DNA of 64,000 nt from Crossiella sp. S99.2 (GTDB lineage Bacteria > Actinomycetota > Actinomycetes > Mycobacteriales > Pseudonocardiaceae), in assembly GCF_023094165.1 (NCBI RefSeq), contig NZ_JALMDK010000001.1, forward strand, positions 868,001 to 932,000. Direction: 5' to 3'. Positions 1 to 8,314 of the stretch are shown here, one piece after another. The position numbers and the translations under genes are program-made. Within the stretch, counting starts at the first letter, position 1; the number at the start of each line of letters is the position of its first letter. The notes beneath the pieces are model-generated. The model was not told the origin of the DNA. It did no database searches and worked only from the letters and a program-made list of their open reading frames with translations.

Positions 1-7
1 GCACGAG

Positions 8-979
8 ATGGGCCTGGTCGAAGAGGACGGCGGCGATCCGCTGCCCTGCGTGCTGGTGCTGGCCAGGGCCGCGGACATGGAGATGAACGAACTCTCCCTG
101 GCGCTGGCCGAACGCGGCATCCGGATGGTCCGCATCGACGCCGACCGCTGCCTCAACCTGCCGCTGACCATCTACACCGACGCCCCGCTGGTCGAGCTGG
201 ACCTGCGGCTGCTGCGGCCGATCCTGGTCTGGCGGCGGCATTTCGACATCTCCGCGGTCCCGGTCGACCAGCGCACCATCAGCGGCGCCTACGCCGCCGA
301 CCAGTGGCGATCGGTGATCAACTGGCTGGCCCAGCGCACCGACTGGGAGCACGTCAACCCGACACGGGCCACCTGCCAGCTGGACCGGCTCACCCAGCTC
401 ACCGACGCCGCCGCGTTCGGCCTGAAGGTGCCGCGCACCGCGGTGACCACCCAGCCCGGCCGCACCCGGCCCGGCGGCGGCCGCTGCATCGTCAAGACCG
501 CGGGCCAGCACCTGCTGGAGCCCCGGCCGGGCGCGCTGCACGGGCTGTTCCCGCGCCCGCTGGACACCAGCCGGGCCAGTGACAGCCCCGAGTCCGCGCC
601 GGTGATCGTGCAGCAGTTCCTCAACGCCGACGGCGAGCTGCGGGTATTCGTCGTGGACGACAAGCTGATCAGCTACTGGGTGGAGAAGCTGGACCCGGCG
701 CAGCTGTGGGTCGACCCGGACGCGGTCAAGGTGACCAGGGCCGAGATCCCGGACGAGCTGGCCGCGAAACTGCTCGCGCTGGCCCGGCACTGGAACGTCC
801 AGGTCGCCGCGTTCGACCTACTGCGGGTGGACGACGACCACGTCTTCCTGGAGATCAACGTGAGCTGCGACTGGCGCTGGTTCGAACACCGCGCCGGCAG
901 CACCGAGGTCTCCGACGCGGTGCACGACTGGGTGGCGGGCCGCTTCGCCCAGCTACTCGACGCCCGTGCCGGGCTATAG
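8..979 (+). CDS. ATP-grasp protein, MvdD/TgmB-like (possible RiPP maturase), 5' end may lie outside
   Basis: The translation (323 residues from the first ATG) has a pre-ATP-grasp N-terminal half, followed by an ATP-grasp fold that ends in FDLLRVDDDHVFLEINVS. That closing stretch carries the Asp/Glu/Asn metal ligands typical of the superfamily. Length and layout match MvdC/MvdD and TgmB enzymes, which form ester or amide crosslinks in ribosomal peptides (microviridin and graspetide type). The frame is open to the left edge of the window, so the real start may be upstream. No precursor peptide is visible downstream, where a hairpin and a tRNA-like gene follow. If a TgmA-type precursor exists it would lie to the left of the window. 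The ATP-grasp fold is clear. The RiPP role is inference; a glutathione-synthase or RimK-like ligase is the alternative. Confidence 0.7.
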   Translation: MGLVEEDGGDPLPCVLVLARAADMEMNELSLALAERGIRMVRIDADRCLNLPLTIYTDAPLVELDLRLLRPILVWRRHFDISAVPVDQRTISGAYAADQWRSVINWLAQRTDWEHVNPTRATCQLDRLTQLTDAAAFGLKVPRTAVTTQPGRTRPGGGRCIVKTAGQHLLEPRPGALHGLFPRPLDTSRASDSPESAPVIVQQFLNADGELRVFVVDDKLISYWVEKLDPAQLWVDPDAVKVTRAEIPDELAAKLLALARHWNVQVAAFDLLRVDDDHVFLEINVSCDWRWFEHRAGSTEVSDAVHDWVAGRFAQLLDARAGL

Positions 980-1016
980 GCCGCACGGGCCCCGCGAGCT
1001 GCGCTTTCGTGCGGCC
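979..1016 (+). terminator. Hairpin after the ATP-grasp gene
   Basis: GGCCGCACG at 979-987 pairs perfectly with CGTGCGGCC at 1008-1016 (9 bp, 20-nt loop). It starts at the stop codon of the ATP-grasp gene and has no T tract, so it is a weak candidate for a terminator. A third copy of CGGCCGCACG follows near 1033. Confidence 0.35.
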
Positions 1017-1101
1017 GGTCGGGCCACGTGTGTTCGGCCGCACGGGCGAGTTGTCGCGATTGAGACCCGAAAGCGACCTTCCACGGCTTAGGCTGCCCGC
1101 T

Positions 1102-1175
1102 GCCCCCGTAGCCCAATCGGTAGAGGCAGGCCCCTTAAAAGGGTCCGAGTGACGGTTCGAATCCGTCCGGGGGCA
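1102..1175 (+). tRNA. tRNA-like gene with anticodon UAA but a short variable loop
   Basis: A cloverleaf can be drawn by hand. The acceptor stem is GCCCCCG (1102-1108) with CGGGGGC (1168-1174) and discriminator A1175. The anticodon stem is GGCCC (1129-1133) with GGGTC (1141-1145), including one G-U pair. The T stem is GACGG/CCGTC around TTCGAAT. The anticodon loop CTTAAAA gives anticodon TAA at 1136-1138, which would read UUA leucine codons. The variable region between the stems is only five bases, whereas leucine tRNAs are class II with a long variable arm. The D arm is also irregular, with GCC/GGC pairing, a C-A mismatch and an enlarged loop. CCA is not encoded. It may be a divergent or non-canonical tRNA, or a degraded one. 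Confidence 0.6.
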
Positions 1176-1362
1176 CTCAACAGCGGTGCCGTCCGCCCAG
1201 GTCAGCACGATTCCGTTCGGCTGACACCTAGGCGAACGGCGCCGCTTCTGTCTTTCCTGATAACCATTACCAACTGTAGTTGATCATCAGGCGGGGTGAT
1301 CGCCCGGTCATCCGAAAGAGAACCGTCATGGTTGTCGCCAGACCGGTGCGCACCCGCCGTCC

Positions 1363-1368
1363 TAGGCT
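1363..1368 (+). promoter_or_regulatory. -10 box (TAGGCT) for leaderless transcription of the response regulator
   Basis: TAGGCT fits the actinobacterial -10 consensus TANNNT and ends six bases before the GTG at 1375. Transcription would start at or next to the start codon. No Shine-Dalgarno sequence precedes that GTG, which agrees with a leaderless mRNA. Confidence 0.5.
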
Positions 1369-1374
1369 GATCCG

Positions 1375-2094
1375 GTGGAACAGAAGCCGGGACAGGCGCA
1401 GGTGCGCGGACGGGTGCTGGTCGTGGACGACGACCTCACCGTGCGCGACGTGGTCCGCCGCTACCTGGAGGGCGCCGGGCACCAGGTCCGGGTGGCCGGT
1501 GACGGCGAGCAGGCGCTGGCCCTGTTCGAGCAGGCCGCGGCCGACCTGGTGGTGCTCGACCTGATGCTGCCCGGCATCGACGGCCTGGAGGTCTGCCGCA
1601 GGCTGCGCCGCCACAGCGCGGTCCCGGTGGTCATGCTCACCGCGCTCGGCGAGGAGGAGGACCGGGTGGCCGGGCTGCAGCTCGGCGCGGACGACTACGT
1701 GACCAAACCGTTCAGCCCGCGCGAGCTGGTGCTGCGGGTCAACTCGGTGCTGCGGCGGCTGCGGGTGCCCGCGCCGCCACCCCGGCTGGACCACCTCGCC
1801 GACGGCGACCTGCGGCTGGACCCGGTGGCCCGCCGCGCAAGTCGGAGCGGCGCCGAGCTGGCGCTGACCACCCGCGAGTTCGATCTGCTCGCCTTCCTGA
1901 TCGCCCATCCCGGCGAGGTCTACACCAGGGCGAAACTGCTGGAACTGGTGTGGGGCTGGGACTTCGGCGACGCGGCCACGGTCACCGTGCACGTGCGCAG
2001 GCTGCGGGAGAAGATCGAATCCGACCCGGCCAACCCGGTGCGCATCGCCACCGTCTGGGGCGTCGGCTACCGCTACGACCCGAGCCCGGCATGA
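1375..2094 (+). CDS. OmpR/PhoB-family response regulator
   Basis: This 239-residue cytoplasmic DNA-binding regulator has a receiver domain at about residues 13-125, with the acidic pocket VVDDD, phospho-acceptor Asp62 in [10 protein letters not shown] and Lys111 in VTKPF. An OmpR-type winged helix follows at about 140-235 ([35 protein letters not shown]). The GTG start is chosen because it aligns with family length and follows a TAGGCT box by six bases. Its stop overlaps the ATG of the sensor kinase (ATGA), so the two are translationally coupled and should form one two-component system. The signal and target genes are not evident. Confidence 0.93.
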   Translation: MEQKPGQAQVRGRVLVVDDDLTVRDVVRRYLEGAGHQVRVAGDGEQALALFEQAAADLVVLDLMLPGIDGLEVCRRLRRHSAVPVVMLTALGEEEDRVAGLQLGADDYVTKPFSPRELVLRVNSVLRRLRVPAPPPRLDHLADGDLRLDPVARRASRSGAELALTTREFDLLAFLIAHPGEVYTRAKLLELVWGWDFGDAATVTVHVRRLREKIESDPANPVRIATVWGVGYRYDPSPA

Positions 2095-3101
2095 GCGAAC
2101 TCGCGCACGCGGCCACCTACGCGCTGAGCTTCTCCGTCCCGGTCGCGCTGCTCGGCGCGCTGTTCCTGCACTGGTGCCGGGACCGCTCGCTCACCGCGGC
2201 CATCACCGTCGCGGTGCTAACCCCGCTGCTGGCCACCCTGGCCGGGGTGACCGCGGTCAGCGGGTTCATGTTCACCAGCCAGCTCACCACCACCGTGGTG
2301 ATCTGCGTGCTGGTCGGCCTGGTCACCGTGCCCGCCGCGATGCTCTTCGGCCGGGCCATCGCCCGGCGCAGCGTGTGGGAACGCGAGGCCAGGGCCAGGG
2401 AACGCGCGGCCGAGGCGGCCCGGCGCGAACTGGTCGCCTGGATCAGCCACGACCTGCGCACCCCACTGGCGGGCATGCGCGCGATGACCGAGGCGCTCAC
2501 CGACGGCGTGGTCACCGAACCCGCCGAGGTGCGCGGCTACCTGCTGGGCATCGGCCGGGAGACCGAACGGGTCTCCGCCATGGTCGACGATCTCTTCCAG
2601 CTCTCCCGGATCACCGCCGGCGCGCTCAACCTGGAACTGACCGCGCTGCCCCTGCGTGATCTGGTCAGCGAGGAGGTCGCCGCGCAGGCCGCCATCGCGC
2701 AGCGGGCCGGGGTCACCCTGGCCGAGGTGCCCAGTGAGTGGCCGGTGGTGCACGGCAGCGCGCGCGAGCTGAGCCGGGTGCTGCGCAACCTGCTCAGCAA
2801 CGCCATCCGGCACACCGATCGCGGCGGCGTGGTCGCGGTGGCCGCGGGCGAGGTGGACGGGCAGGGCTGGCTGGCCGTGGACGACGGCTGCGGCGGCATC
2901 CCCGACGGCGAACTGCCCCGGGTCTTCGACGTGGCCTACCGGGGCAGCGCGGCACGGACTCCAGAGCCCGAGCAGGCCGCCGGCGCCGGTCTGGGCCTTG
3001 CCATAGCGAGGGGGCTGGTTGAGGCCCACCACGGCCGGATCAGCGCCAGCAATCACGGTCCGGGATGCCGGTTCGAGATCCTGCTGCCACTGGCCCGCTG
3101 A
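2091..3101 (+). CDS. Sensor histidine kinase (HisKA/HATPase), partner of the upstream regulator
   Basis: The protein has 336 residues from the ATG that overlaps the regulator stop. The N-terminus carries three hydrophobic segments in about the first 85 residues with almost no extracellular loop. A charged linker follows, then the HisKA dimerisation helix with phospho-acceptor His120 in [10 protein letters not shown], then an HATPase domain with N box NAIRHT, G1 box DDGCGGIP and G2 box [11 protein letters not shown]. The lack of a large external sensor domain suggests it senses something in or near the membrane, or a partner protein. A cognate pair with the 1375 regulator is well supported by overlap. 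The stimulus is unknown. Confidence 0.92.
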   Translation: MSELAHAATYALSFSVPVALLGALFLHWCRDRSLTAAITVAVLTPLLATLAGVTAVSGFMFTSQLTTTVVICVLVGLVTVPAAMLFGRAIARRSVWEREARARERAAEAARRELVAWISHDLRTPLAGMRAMTEALTDGVVTEPAEVRGYLLGIGRETERVSAMVDDLFQLSRITAGALNLELTALPLRDLVSEEVAAQAAIAQRAGVTLAEVPSEWPVVHGSARELSRVLRNLLSNAIRHTDRGGVVAVAAGEVDGQGWLAVDDGCGGIPDGELPRVFDVAYRGSAARTPEPEQAAGAGLGLAIARGLVEAHHGRISASNHGPGCRFEILLPLAR

Positions 3102-3139
3102 AAGTTTCACTCGAAAGTGTCCTTGCGATGCGACACTGA

Positions 3140-3982
3140 GTGGCAATGGGCGCGGAAGAGACAGGACTTTTCGGGCCGGACTCGGTCACCTGGCGGGTGC
3201 ACTCGGATCCGGTGCTGTTCCTCGGCGGCCTGCGGGCGCTGTTCCTGCAGGCGCTGCACCCGCTGGCGATGGCCGGGGTGGCGCAGCACTCCCAGTTCCA
3301 GGCCGACCCGTGGGGCAGGCTGATCCGCACCGCCGAGTACGTCGGCACCGTCACCTACGGCTCGCTCAGCCAGGCCCAGGCCATCGGCGCGGTGGTCCGG
3401 CGAGCGCACCGCGGGCTCACCGGAGTGGAGCCGGAGACCGGCCAGGCATACCGGGTCACCGATCCGGAACTGCTGCTGTGGGTGCACAACTGCGAGGTCG
3501 ACTCCTTCCTGGACACCGCCCGGCGCAGCGGCATGCGGCTGCGCGCCGCCGAGGCCGACGCCTACCTGGCCGAACAGGTCCGCGCGGCCCGGCTGGTCGG
3601 CGTGCCCGAGGCGATGGTGCCGGACTCGGTCGACGCGCTGGCCGACTACTTCGCCCGGATGCGCCCGGTGATCCGGTGCACCGCGGCGGCCCGGCGCACC
3701 GCCCGGTTCCTGCTGTTCCCGCCGATGCCGACGCCGGTGCAGCTGTTCACCCCGGCCCGCCCGGCCTGGGCCGCGCTGGCCGCGCTGAGCTACTCGCTGC
3801 TGCCGGACTGGGCCCGCCGCGGCTACGGCCTGACCGGGCTGCCCGGCACCGAGCTGACCGCGACCGCGCTGGCCCGCTCGCTGCGGCTGGTGCTGCTGGC
3901 CCTGCCCACCTCACTCCGGCAGGGCCCGCACTATCGGGCGGCGCAGGCCCGGATCGCCTCGGTGTGTGACCGAACGGCCTAG
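3140..3982 (+). CDS. Oxygenase MpaB family protein (DUF2236)
   Basis: This 280-residue protein opens with GLFGPDSVTWRVHSDPVLFLGG, followed by a strongly conserved-looking ALHPLAMAGVAQHS and FQADPWGRLIRTAEYV. These are hallmarks of the DUF2236/MpaB family, in which the ALHP histidine and later polar residues are thought to bind haem (latex clearing protein Lcp is a distant relative). No signal peptide is visible. The GTG at 3140 and an in-frame ATG two codons later are both possible starts. The 38-bp gap from the kinase gene leaves open whether they are cotranscribed. Substrate unknown. Confidence 0.8.
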   Translation: MAMGAEETGLFGPDSVTWRVHSDPVLFLGGLRALFLQALHPLAMAGVAQHSQFQADPWGRLIRTAEYVGTVTYGSLSQAQAIGAVVRRAHRGLTGVEPETGQAYRVTDPELLLWVHNCEVDSFLDTARRSGMRLRAAEADAYLAEQVRAARLVGVPEAMVPDSVDALADYFARMRPVIRCTAAARRTARFLLFPPMPTPVQLFTPARPAWAALAALSYSLLPDWARRGYGLTGLPGTELTATALARSLRLVLLALPTSLRQGPHYRAAQARIASVCDRTA

Positions 3983-4021
3983 TGGGTATCCCCCCGCGGG
4001 GGTCACCCGGAAAGGCAGGCC

Positions 4022-4624
4022 ATGAGCGCACCCGAATCGAAGCCCACCCGAGCCCAGGGCCCGGACCTGGTGGAACAGGGACCCGAAGACGCCGAGGTGC
4101 TCTTCGTCCTTGATCCAGCGGGCCTGGGCAGGCACGGCCACCTGCCTGCCAGCTGGCGGGGCATCGCCCGCTCCACGCACATCGCCTGGCTGCGCCTGCC
4201 CGCCGCCGAGGCCGCCATGCCCAGGGCCAGGGACGTGCTGGAACGCCTGGCCGAGGGCGGCGGCCCGATCGACCTGGTGGCCGAGGGCGCGGCCGCCGAA
4301 CCGGCCATGCTGCTGGCCACCGAGTCCTTCGCCGGTGGCGAGGCCAGGCAGGTCCGCTCGGTGCTGCTGGTCGACCCGGAACCCCGGTCCCGGCCGATCG
4401 AGCAGATGCTCATCGGGCACGGGGTCCGGGTGAAGGTGCTCGACCGCGGCGTCGCGCCGGTGCCGCTGGGACATCCGCGGGTGGCGGCCGAGGTCGCGGG
4501 GGAGTTGCACGGCCGCCGGATGCCCCCGCGGGCCCGCGGCGGCACCCGGCGGCCGTCGGTGGCCGGTCAGGTGTGGCAGGCCGTGCGGATGCGGATCAGG
4601 GACCGGCTGACCCGGTCCCGCTGA
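4022..4624 (+). CDS. Hypothetical protein, 200 residues
   Basis: I do not recognise this protein. It begins with an ATG after a GGAAAGG-type ribosome binding site about 5 bases upstream. Residues 25-150 look like one alpha/beta domain (AEVLFVLDPAGLG; IDLVAEGAAAEPAMLLA; VRSVLLVDPE), and the tail is Arg-rich and basic. The alternating strand-helix pattern recalls alpha/beta hydrolase-like folds, but no nucleophile elbow is present, so it may be a non-catalytic relative. It follows the MpaB-like gene by 39 bp and converges with the NarL-type two-component pair. No signal peptide or membrane segment. Confidence 0.6.
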   Translation: MSAPESKPTRAQGPDLVEQGPEDAEVLFVLDPAGLGRHGHLPASWRGIARSTHIAWLRLPAAEAAMPRARDVLERLAEGGGPIDLVAEGAAAEPAMLLATESFAGGEARQVRSVLLVDPEPRSRPIEQMLIGHGVRVKVLDRGVAPVPLGHPRVAAEVAGELHGRRMPPRARGGTRRPSVAGQVWQAVRMRIRDRLTRSR

Positions 4625-4644
4625 CCCGGTCCCGTTTAAGTGGC

Positions 4645-5331
4645 TCAGACTCGGCCGCTGCCGACGACGCCGTACTCGTAGGCGAAGACCACCGCCTGCA
4701 CCCGGTCCCGCAGGTCCAGCTTGGTCAGCAGGCTGCTGACGTGCGTCTTCACCGTGTGCTCTGACAGCACCATGGCCTTGGCGATCTCCGCGTTGGACAA
4801 CCCGCGGGCCACCAGCTCCAGGGTCTGCGCCTCGCGCGCGGTCAGCGTGTCCAGCCGCGGGTCCGGGTTGTCCGGGGTGGGCCGCAGCGCGCGGCTGACC
4901 ACGTCCTGCACCAGGCGGCGGGTCATCGACGGGGCCAGCATCGCCTCGCCGGTGACCACCACCCGCACCGCGTGCACCAGGTCGTCCCGGCGCACGTCCT
5001 TGAGCAGGAAGCCGCTCACCCCGGCGTGCAGCGCGTCGTAGAGGTACTCGTCCAGGTCGTAGGTGGTCAGCATGACGACCTTGGCCTCGGTCTCGGCGCA
5101 GATCACCCTGGCCGCCTCGATGCCGTCCATGGTGGGCATCCGGATGTCCAGCAACACCACGTCCGGGCGCAGCATCCGGGTGGCGAAGACCGCGTTCGCG
5201 CCGTCCTCGGCCTCGGCCACCACCTCGATGTCGGGCTGGCTGTCCAGGATCAGCCGGAAGCCGGCCCGCACCAGCTCCTGGTCGTCGGCGATCACCACGC
5301 GGATCGGCTCGACGCTCTGCTCGCTCACCAC
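4645..5331 (-). CDS. NarL/LuxR-family response regulator
   Basis: The 228-residue regulator has a receiver domain (IRVVIADDQELVRAGF, Asp62 in VVLLDIRMPTMDG, FLLKDV) and a C-terminal LuxR helix-turn-helix (LTAREAQTLELVARGLSNAEIA, SEHTVKTHVSSLL). The start is the first GTG of a GTGGTG pair: GGGGGAG lies six bases upstream of it. The gene begins two bases after the stop of the histidine kinase gene, so the two are one operon and one system. Targets are not evident; NarL-type pairs without a nearby transporter often control antibiotic or cell-envelope stress genes elsewhere. Confidence 0.92.
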   Translation of the reverse strand: MVSEQSVEPIRVVIADDQELVRAGFRLILDSQPDIEVVAEAEDGANAVFATRMLRPDVVLLDIRMPTMDGIEAARVICAETEAKVVMLTTYDLDEYLYDALHAGVSGFLLKDVRRDDLVHAVRVVVTGEAMLAPSMTRRLVQDVVSRALRPTPDNPDPRLDTLTAREAQTLELVARGLSNAEIAKAMVLSEHTVKTHVSSLLTKLDLRDRVQAVVFAYEYGVVGSGRV

Positions 5332-5333
5332 GG

Positions 5334-6533
5334 TCAACTCCCCCGTTCTACCCGGCTCACCGGGAAGTCCTTGTGCGCCAGCGGAATCTCCGCCGTCACC
5401 ATGAACCCGCCACCTTCGCGCGGGCCGATCCGCACCACGCCACCGCAGGCGCCGACCCGTTCCCTGATCCCGACCAGCCCACGTCCGCCGCGACCGGGCG
5501 CCGGACTGTCCGCGCCGATCCCGTCGTCGAGCACCAGCACCGCCAGCTCGGCCCTTGACCAGCTCAGCCGCACCTCGGCCCGGCCGGCCCGAGCATGCCG
5601 GACGGTGTTGGTCAGTGCCTCCTGGATCAGCCGGTACACCGCCAGTTCGGTGTCCGGCGGCAGCGGCGCCGGGGCGCCCGAGACGCTGTGCTCCACGTGC
5701 AGTCCGGTGGCCCGGACCGTCTCGATCATCCGCGGCACGTCGTCCATGGTCGGTTGCGGCGCCCGGCGCAGCTCGGCCGGATCCCTCGGCACCATCCCGA
5801 GCAGCCGCCGCAGCTGGGCCATGGCGTCCCGGCCCGCGGTGGCGATGGCGTCGAAACTGGCCTCGGCGCGGGCCGGATCGGCGCGCACCACCAGCGGTCC
5901 GGACTCGGCCTGCACCACGATCAGCGCCACCGCGTGGGAGAGGATGTCGTGCATGTCCCTGGCGATCCGGGCGCGTTCCGCGCTGGTCGCCCGCTCGGCC
6001 TCCAGCTGCTGTTCCTGCTCCAGCCGGTGCGCGCGTTCCTCCAGCGCCACGGTGTAGGCGGCGTTCGTGCGCACCGCCCAGCCCACCAGGTAGGCGGTCA
6101 CCGAGCAGGTGGTCAGGAAGGTGAACTCCTGGAAGTCCATCTGGTCGAGCCCGGAGTGCACCACCACCGCGAGCAGAGCCAGCGCCAGCGTGATCCGGCG
6201 GATCAGCGGCTCGCTGTTCCTGCTCACCGTGTAGACGCCCACCAGCGGGCCGTAGATGCTCCAGATGTCGGGCAGGTCCAGCGCGATGTAGACCAGCTCG
6301 GCCACGCTGACCGCGATCATGGTCAGCATCGGCGCCTGCCTGCGGAACAGCAACGGCAGCGCGGTCGAGGCCGCGACCAGGTAACCCCACCAGGGCGGCG
6401 GGCCGCCGCCGAGGCCGAAGCCGAGCGGCAGCTCGACCGCGAGCAGCACGATCACCACGACCAGCAGGTCCGCCTGACGAGCACTCAGGTTTTGCAGCGG
6501 GCGCGGCGGACGCCAGCCGAGCGGTGTGGACAT
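5334..6533 (-). CDS. NarL-type sensor histidine kinase (HisKA_3)
   Basis: The 399-residue kinase begins at the ATG preceded by CGGAG five bases upstream. Four or five hydrophobic segments between residues 20 and 155 form the membrane sensor module. A coiled-coil linker rich in Glu/Arg (ALEERAHRLEQEQQLEAER) leads to the HisKA_3 dimerisation domain with phospho-acceptor His195 in ARIARDMHDILSH. The HATPase domain ends the protein (EALTNTVRHA, DDGIGA, GRGLVGIRERVGACGG). This is the usual architecture of actinobacterial DesK/LiaS-like kinases. It is coupled with the regulator at 4645-5331. A longer N-terminus is open upstream but is Pro/Gln-rich and not kinase-like. Confidence 0.92.
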   Translation of the reverse strand: MSTPLGWRPPRPLQNLSARQADLLVVVIVLLAVELPLGFGLGGGPPPWWGYLVAASTALPLLFRRQAPMLTMIAVSVAELVYIALDLPDIWSIYGPLVGVYTVSRNSEPLIRRITLALALLAVVVHSGLDQMDFQEFTFLTTCSVTAYLVGWAVRTNAAYTVALEERAHRLEQEQQLEAERATSAERARIARDMHDILSHAVALIVVQAESGPLVVRADPARAEASFDAIATAGRDAMAQLRRLLGMVPRDPAELRRAPQPTMDDVPRMIETVRATGLHVEHSVSGAPAPLPPDTELAVYRLIQEALTNTVRHARAGRAEVRLSWSRAELAVLVLDDGIGADSPAPGRGGRGLVGIRERVGACGGVVRIGPREGGGFMVTAEIPLAHKDFPVSRVERGS

Positions 6534-6600
6534 GCGGGCTCCGAACCACTGCGCGACCAGGGCAGTACCCCCCAACCTACCGCCGGTGTGCGCGCTGAGG

Positions 6601-6972
6601 TCAGGGGCGTTCGGGCTGCTGTTCTGCCGGTTCTGTGGGTCCGGGTGGTTCGGGTGGTTCGGGTCCTGGTGGCCGAGTTGCCACGGCATCGCCCGGATCG
6701 GGGTCCGCGAAGAGGTAGTCGGTGGCCTGCTCGCCGGCGAAGCCCCCGGCCGCGCCCGCCGCGACCGTTCCGAGTTCGCCGCCTCCACCCAGTTCCTCCT
6801 CCCCCGACCGCTGCGCGAAGCAGACCAGCACTGTCCGCCTGACCTGCGGTGACAGTCGCGGCCACACCGCCGCGTGCACTTCCTCCAGCCGCGGCAGCGG
6901 GGTGCCGGCCAGCAACGCGCGGTACTGCTCGACCGAGTAGGCGCCGGAGTCCGGCGCAAGCGGAGCGGACAC
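6601..6972 (-). CDS. Hypothetical protein with Pro/Glu-rich tail
   Basis: I do not recognise this 123-residue protein. The GTG start is chosen because AGGAAGG lies eight bases upstream; a longer form starting at 7068 is possible but would begin with a disordered-looking stretch. The first 55 residues look folded (GAYSVEQYRALLAG, PRLEEVHAAVWPRLSPQVRRTVLVCFAQRSG), with an amphipathic helical pattern. The remainder is Gly-, Pro- and Glu-rich and ends in a PEPPEPPGP-like run, probably disordered. It precedes the NarL-type kinase on the same strand with a 67-bp gap. No signal peptide or membrane segment. Confidence 0.5.
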   Translation of the reverse strand: MSAPLAPDSGAYSVEQYRALLAGTPLPRLEEVHAAVWPRLSPQVRRTVLVCFAQRSGEEELGGGGELGTVAAGAAGGFAGEQATDYLFADPDPGDAVATRPPGPEPPEPPGPTEPAEQQPERP

Positions 6973-7203
6973 CGCGACCACCTTCCTGGGCACGCACGCC
7001 AGGTCTGCCCCGTCAGCGTCCCCGGAACGCCGCCCGCGCACCTCGGCTACCGGTGGCGAGTTCGGCACCCGCGATGGAGGTAGCCCCCGGAAGGATTCCG
7101 ACCTGGGGACTAGGCCGCATGGCGTCCTCAGAGCGAGGGTTGTCCGGACAACCGGCCATTGTGGACTCAGCGGCGGCGCGGTTTGGGTGTCTGTTGTGGA
7201 CGG

Positions 7204-8173
7204 TCAACCCGCCGAACGGCGGCGTTTGTGCTTGTTGTCCTGGTACGCGGCCACGGCCTTGCGTGAACTTCGCCAGACCCCGTCTGGCCCTTGCACGGCG
7301 TCGAGCCGACCGCGCCGCGCTGCCTGGCGCAGCGCGGCGAGCGTGAAATCCTCGGTCACCAGCGCGGCGAGCGGGACCAGGCGAGCCGGGCCTGCCATGT
7401 TGGGCACGATGAACCTGTTGAGGTTGTCGTACATGGCACGGGCGATCAGTTCGCCCAGTGCGCCGTAGTCACCGCTGTCGGCTCGTTGCAGTGCAGTGAG
7501 ATAGGCATCCCGTTGCCGCTTGAAGATGACCACCGGTGGATAGCCGAGCCGGACCAGGACGAGGTTGAGGACCAGCCGTCCGGTCCGCCCGTTGCCGTCG
7601 AGAAACGGGTGTACCCGCTCGAACTCGTTGTGCAGCCGGGCCAGTTCCTCGGTCAGCGGCAGGTCCGCCTGCCCGTTGGCGCCGATGCCTCGCCCTGCCA
7701 GGCAGACAGCGTCCACCCACTGTTGCATCAGAACCGGCACCAGCGGCCAGGCCGGGGGCGTCATGCCTCCGGAGAACGGCTGGATGTCGTGTTCCCGGAA
7801 ACAGCCCGGTCCCTCCCGGTCAGTCGCGTCCTTGTGCGGGGCCACGTCCCACACCGGCGTCATGGCGGTGTGGTGGATTCGCCGGACCTCGCTGATGGTC
7901 AGCAGCCGGCCGTCATGCCAGCTGTCGGGTTCGAGGGCCTGGCGGTACACCCAGCGGGCGGCATCGGCGTAGCCGCGCCTGAACCTCGCGCAACACCAGT
8001 GTGTTGCCCTCCAGCGCGGTGGAGTGGTGGGCCTCCAGATGCCAGATGTCGTCCCAGATCGATTGGGCTTCCTTCGGGCTGGGCAGGCCACCGAATCGGG
8101 TGTCCAGTTCAGTCAGGGCGTGTTCCAGCCGCCGGTAGACACTGGCCCGGCTCGGCCGTCCCCTGCCCGCCAC
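7204..8173 (-). pseudogene. Fic-family (AMP-transferase type) gene broken by an internal deletion and frameshift
   Basis: Two reading frames together make one Fic protein. The 5' part (start GTG at 8173, GGAG five bases upstream) gives an N-terminal helix domain with the inhibitory motif HSTALEGNTLVLREVQ, which matches (S/T)xxxE(G/N). The 3' part is in another frame and carries GYADAARWVYRQALEPD, the Fic core and the catalytic motif HPFLDGNGRTGR. The frames meet near 7985-8000, where a class II Fic protein normally has a loop of roughly 15-20 residues. So a short out-of-frame deletion, rather than one lost base, best explains the break. Intact homologues move AMP from ATP to target proteins. 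It could still be translated as two pieces, but the fold would be incomplete. Confidence 0.75.
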
Positions 8174-8314
8174 GACTGCTCCGCTTCTGGCCCGCACCAG
8201 GCCCAGCTCACCTCGCCGCGAGTTTGATACACCTGCGCGGCATCTAAATGAACTGATCAAATAGGAGCGAGCTGTTACTCAGCGGCACATGATGTTGCAG
8301 AGAGTGTCAGTCTT

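Noticed and set aside
1102-1175. Calling the tRNA-like gene bldA
   Set aside because: bldA-type leucine tRNAs have a long variable arm; this gene has five bases there, so only the anticodon agrees.
4022-4624. Alpha/beta hydrolase identity for the 200-residue protein
   Set aside because: The strand-helix pattern is suggestive, but no Gly-x-Ser-x-Gly elbow or catalytic Asp/His pair is found.
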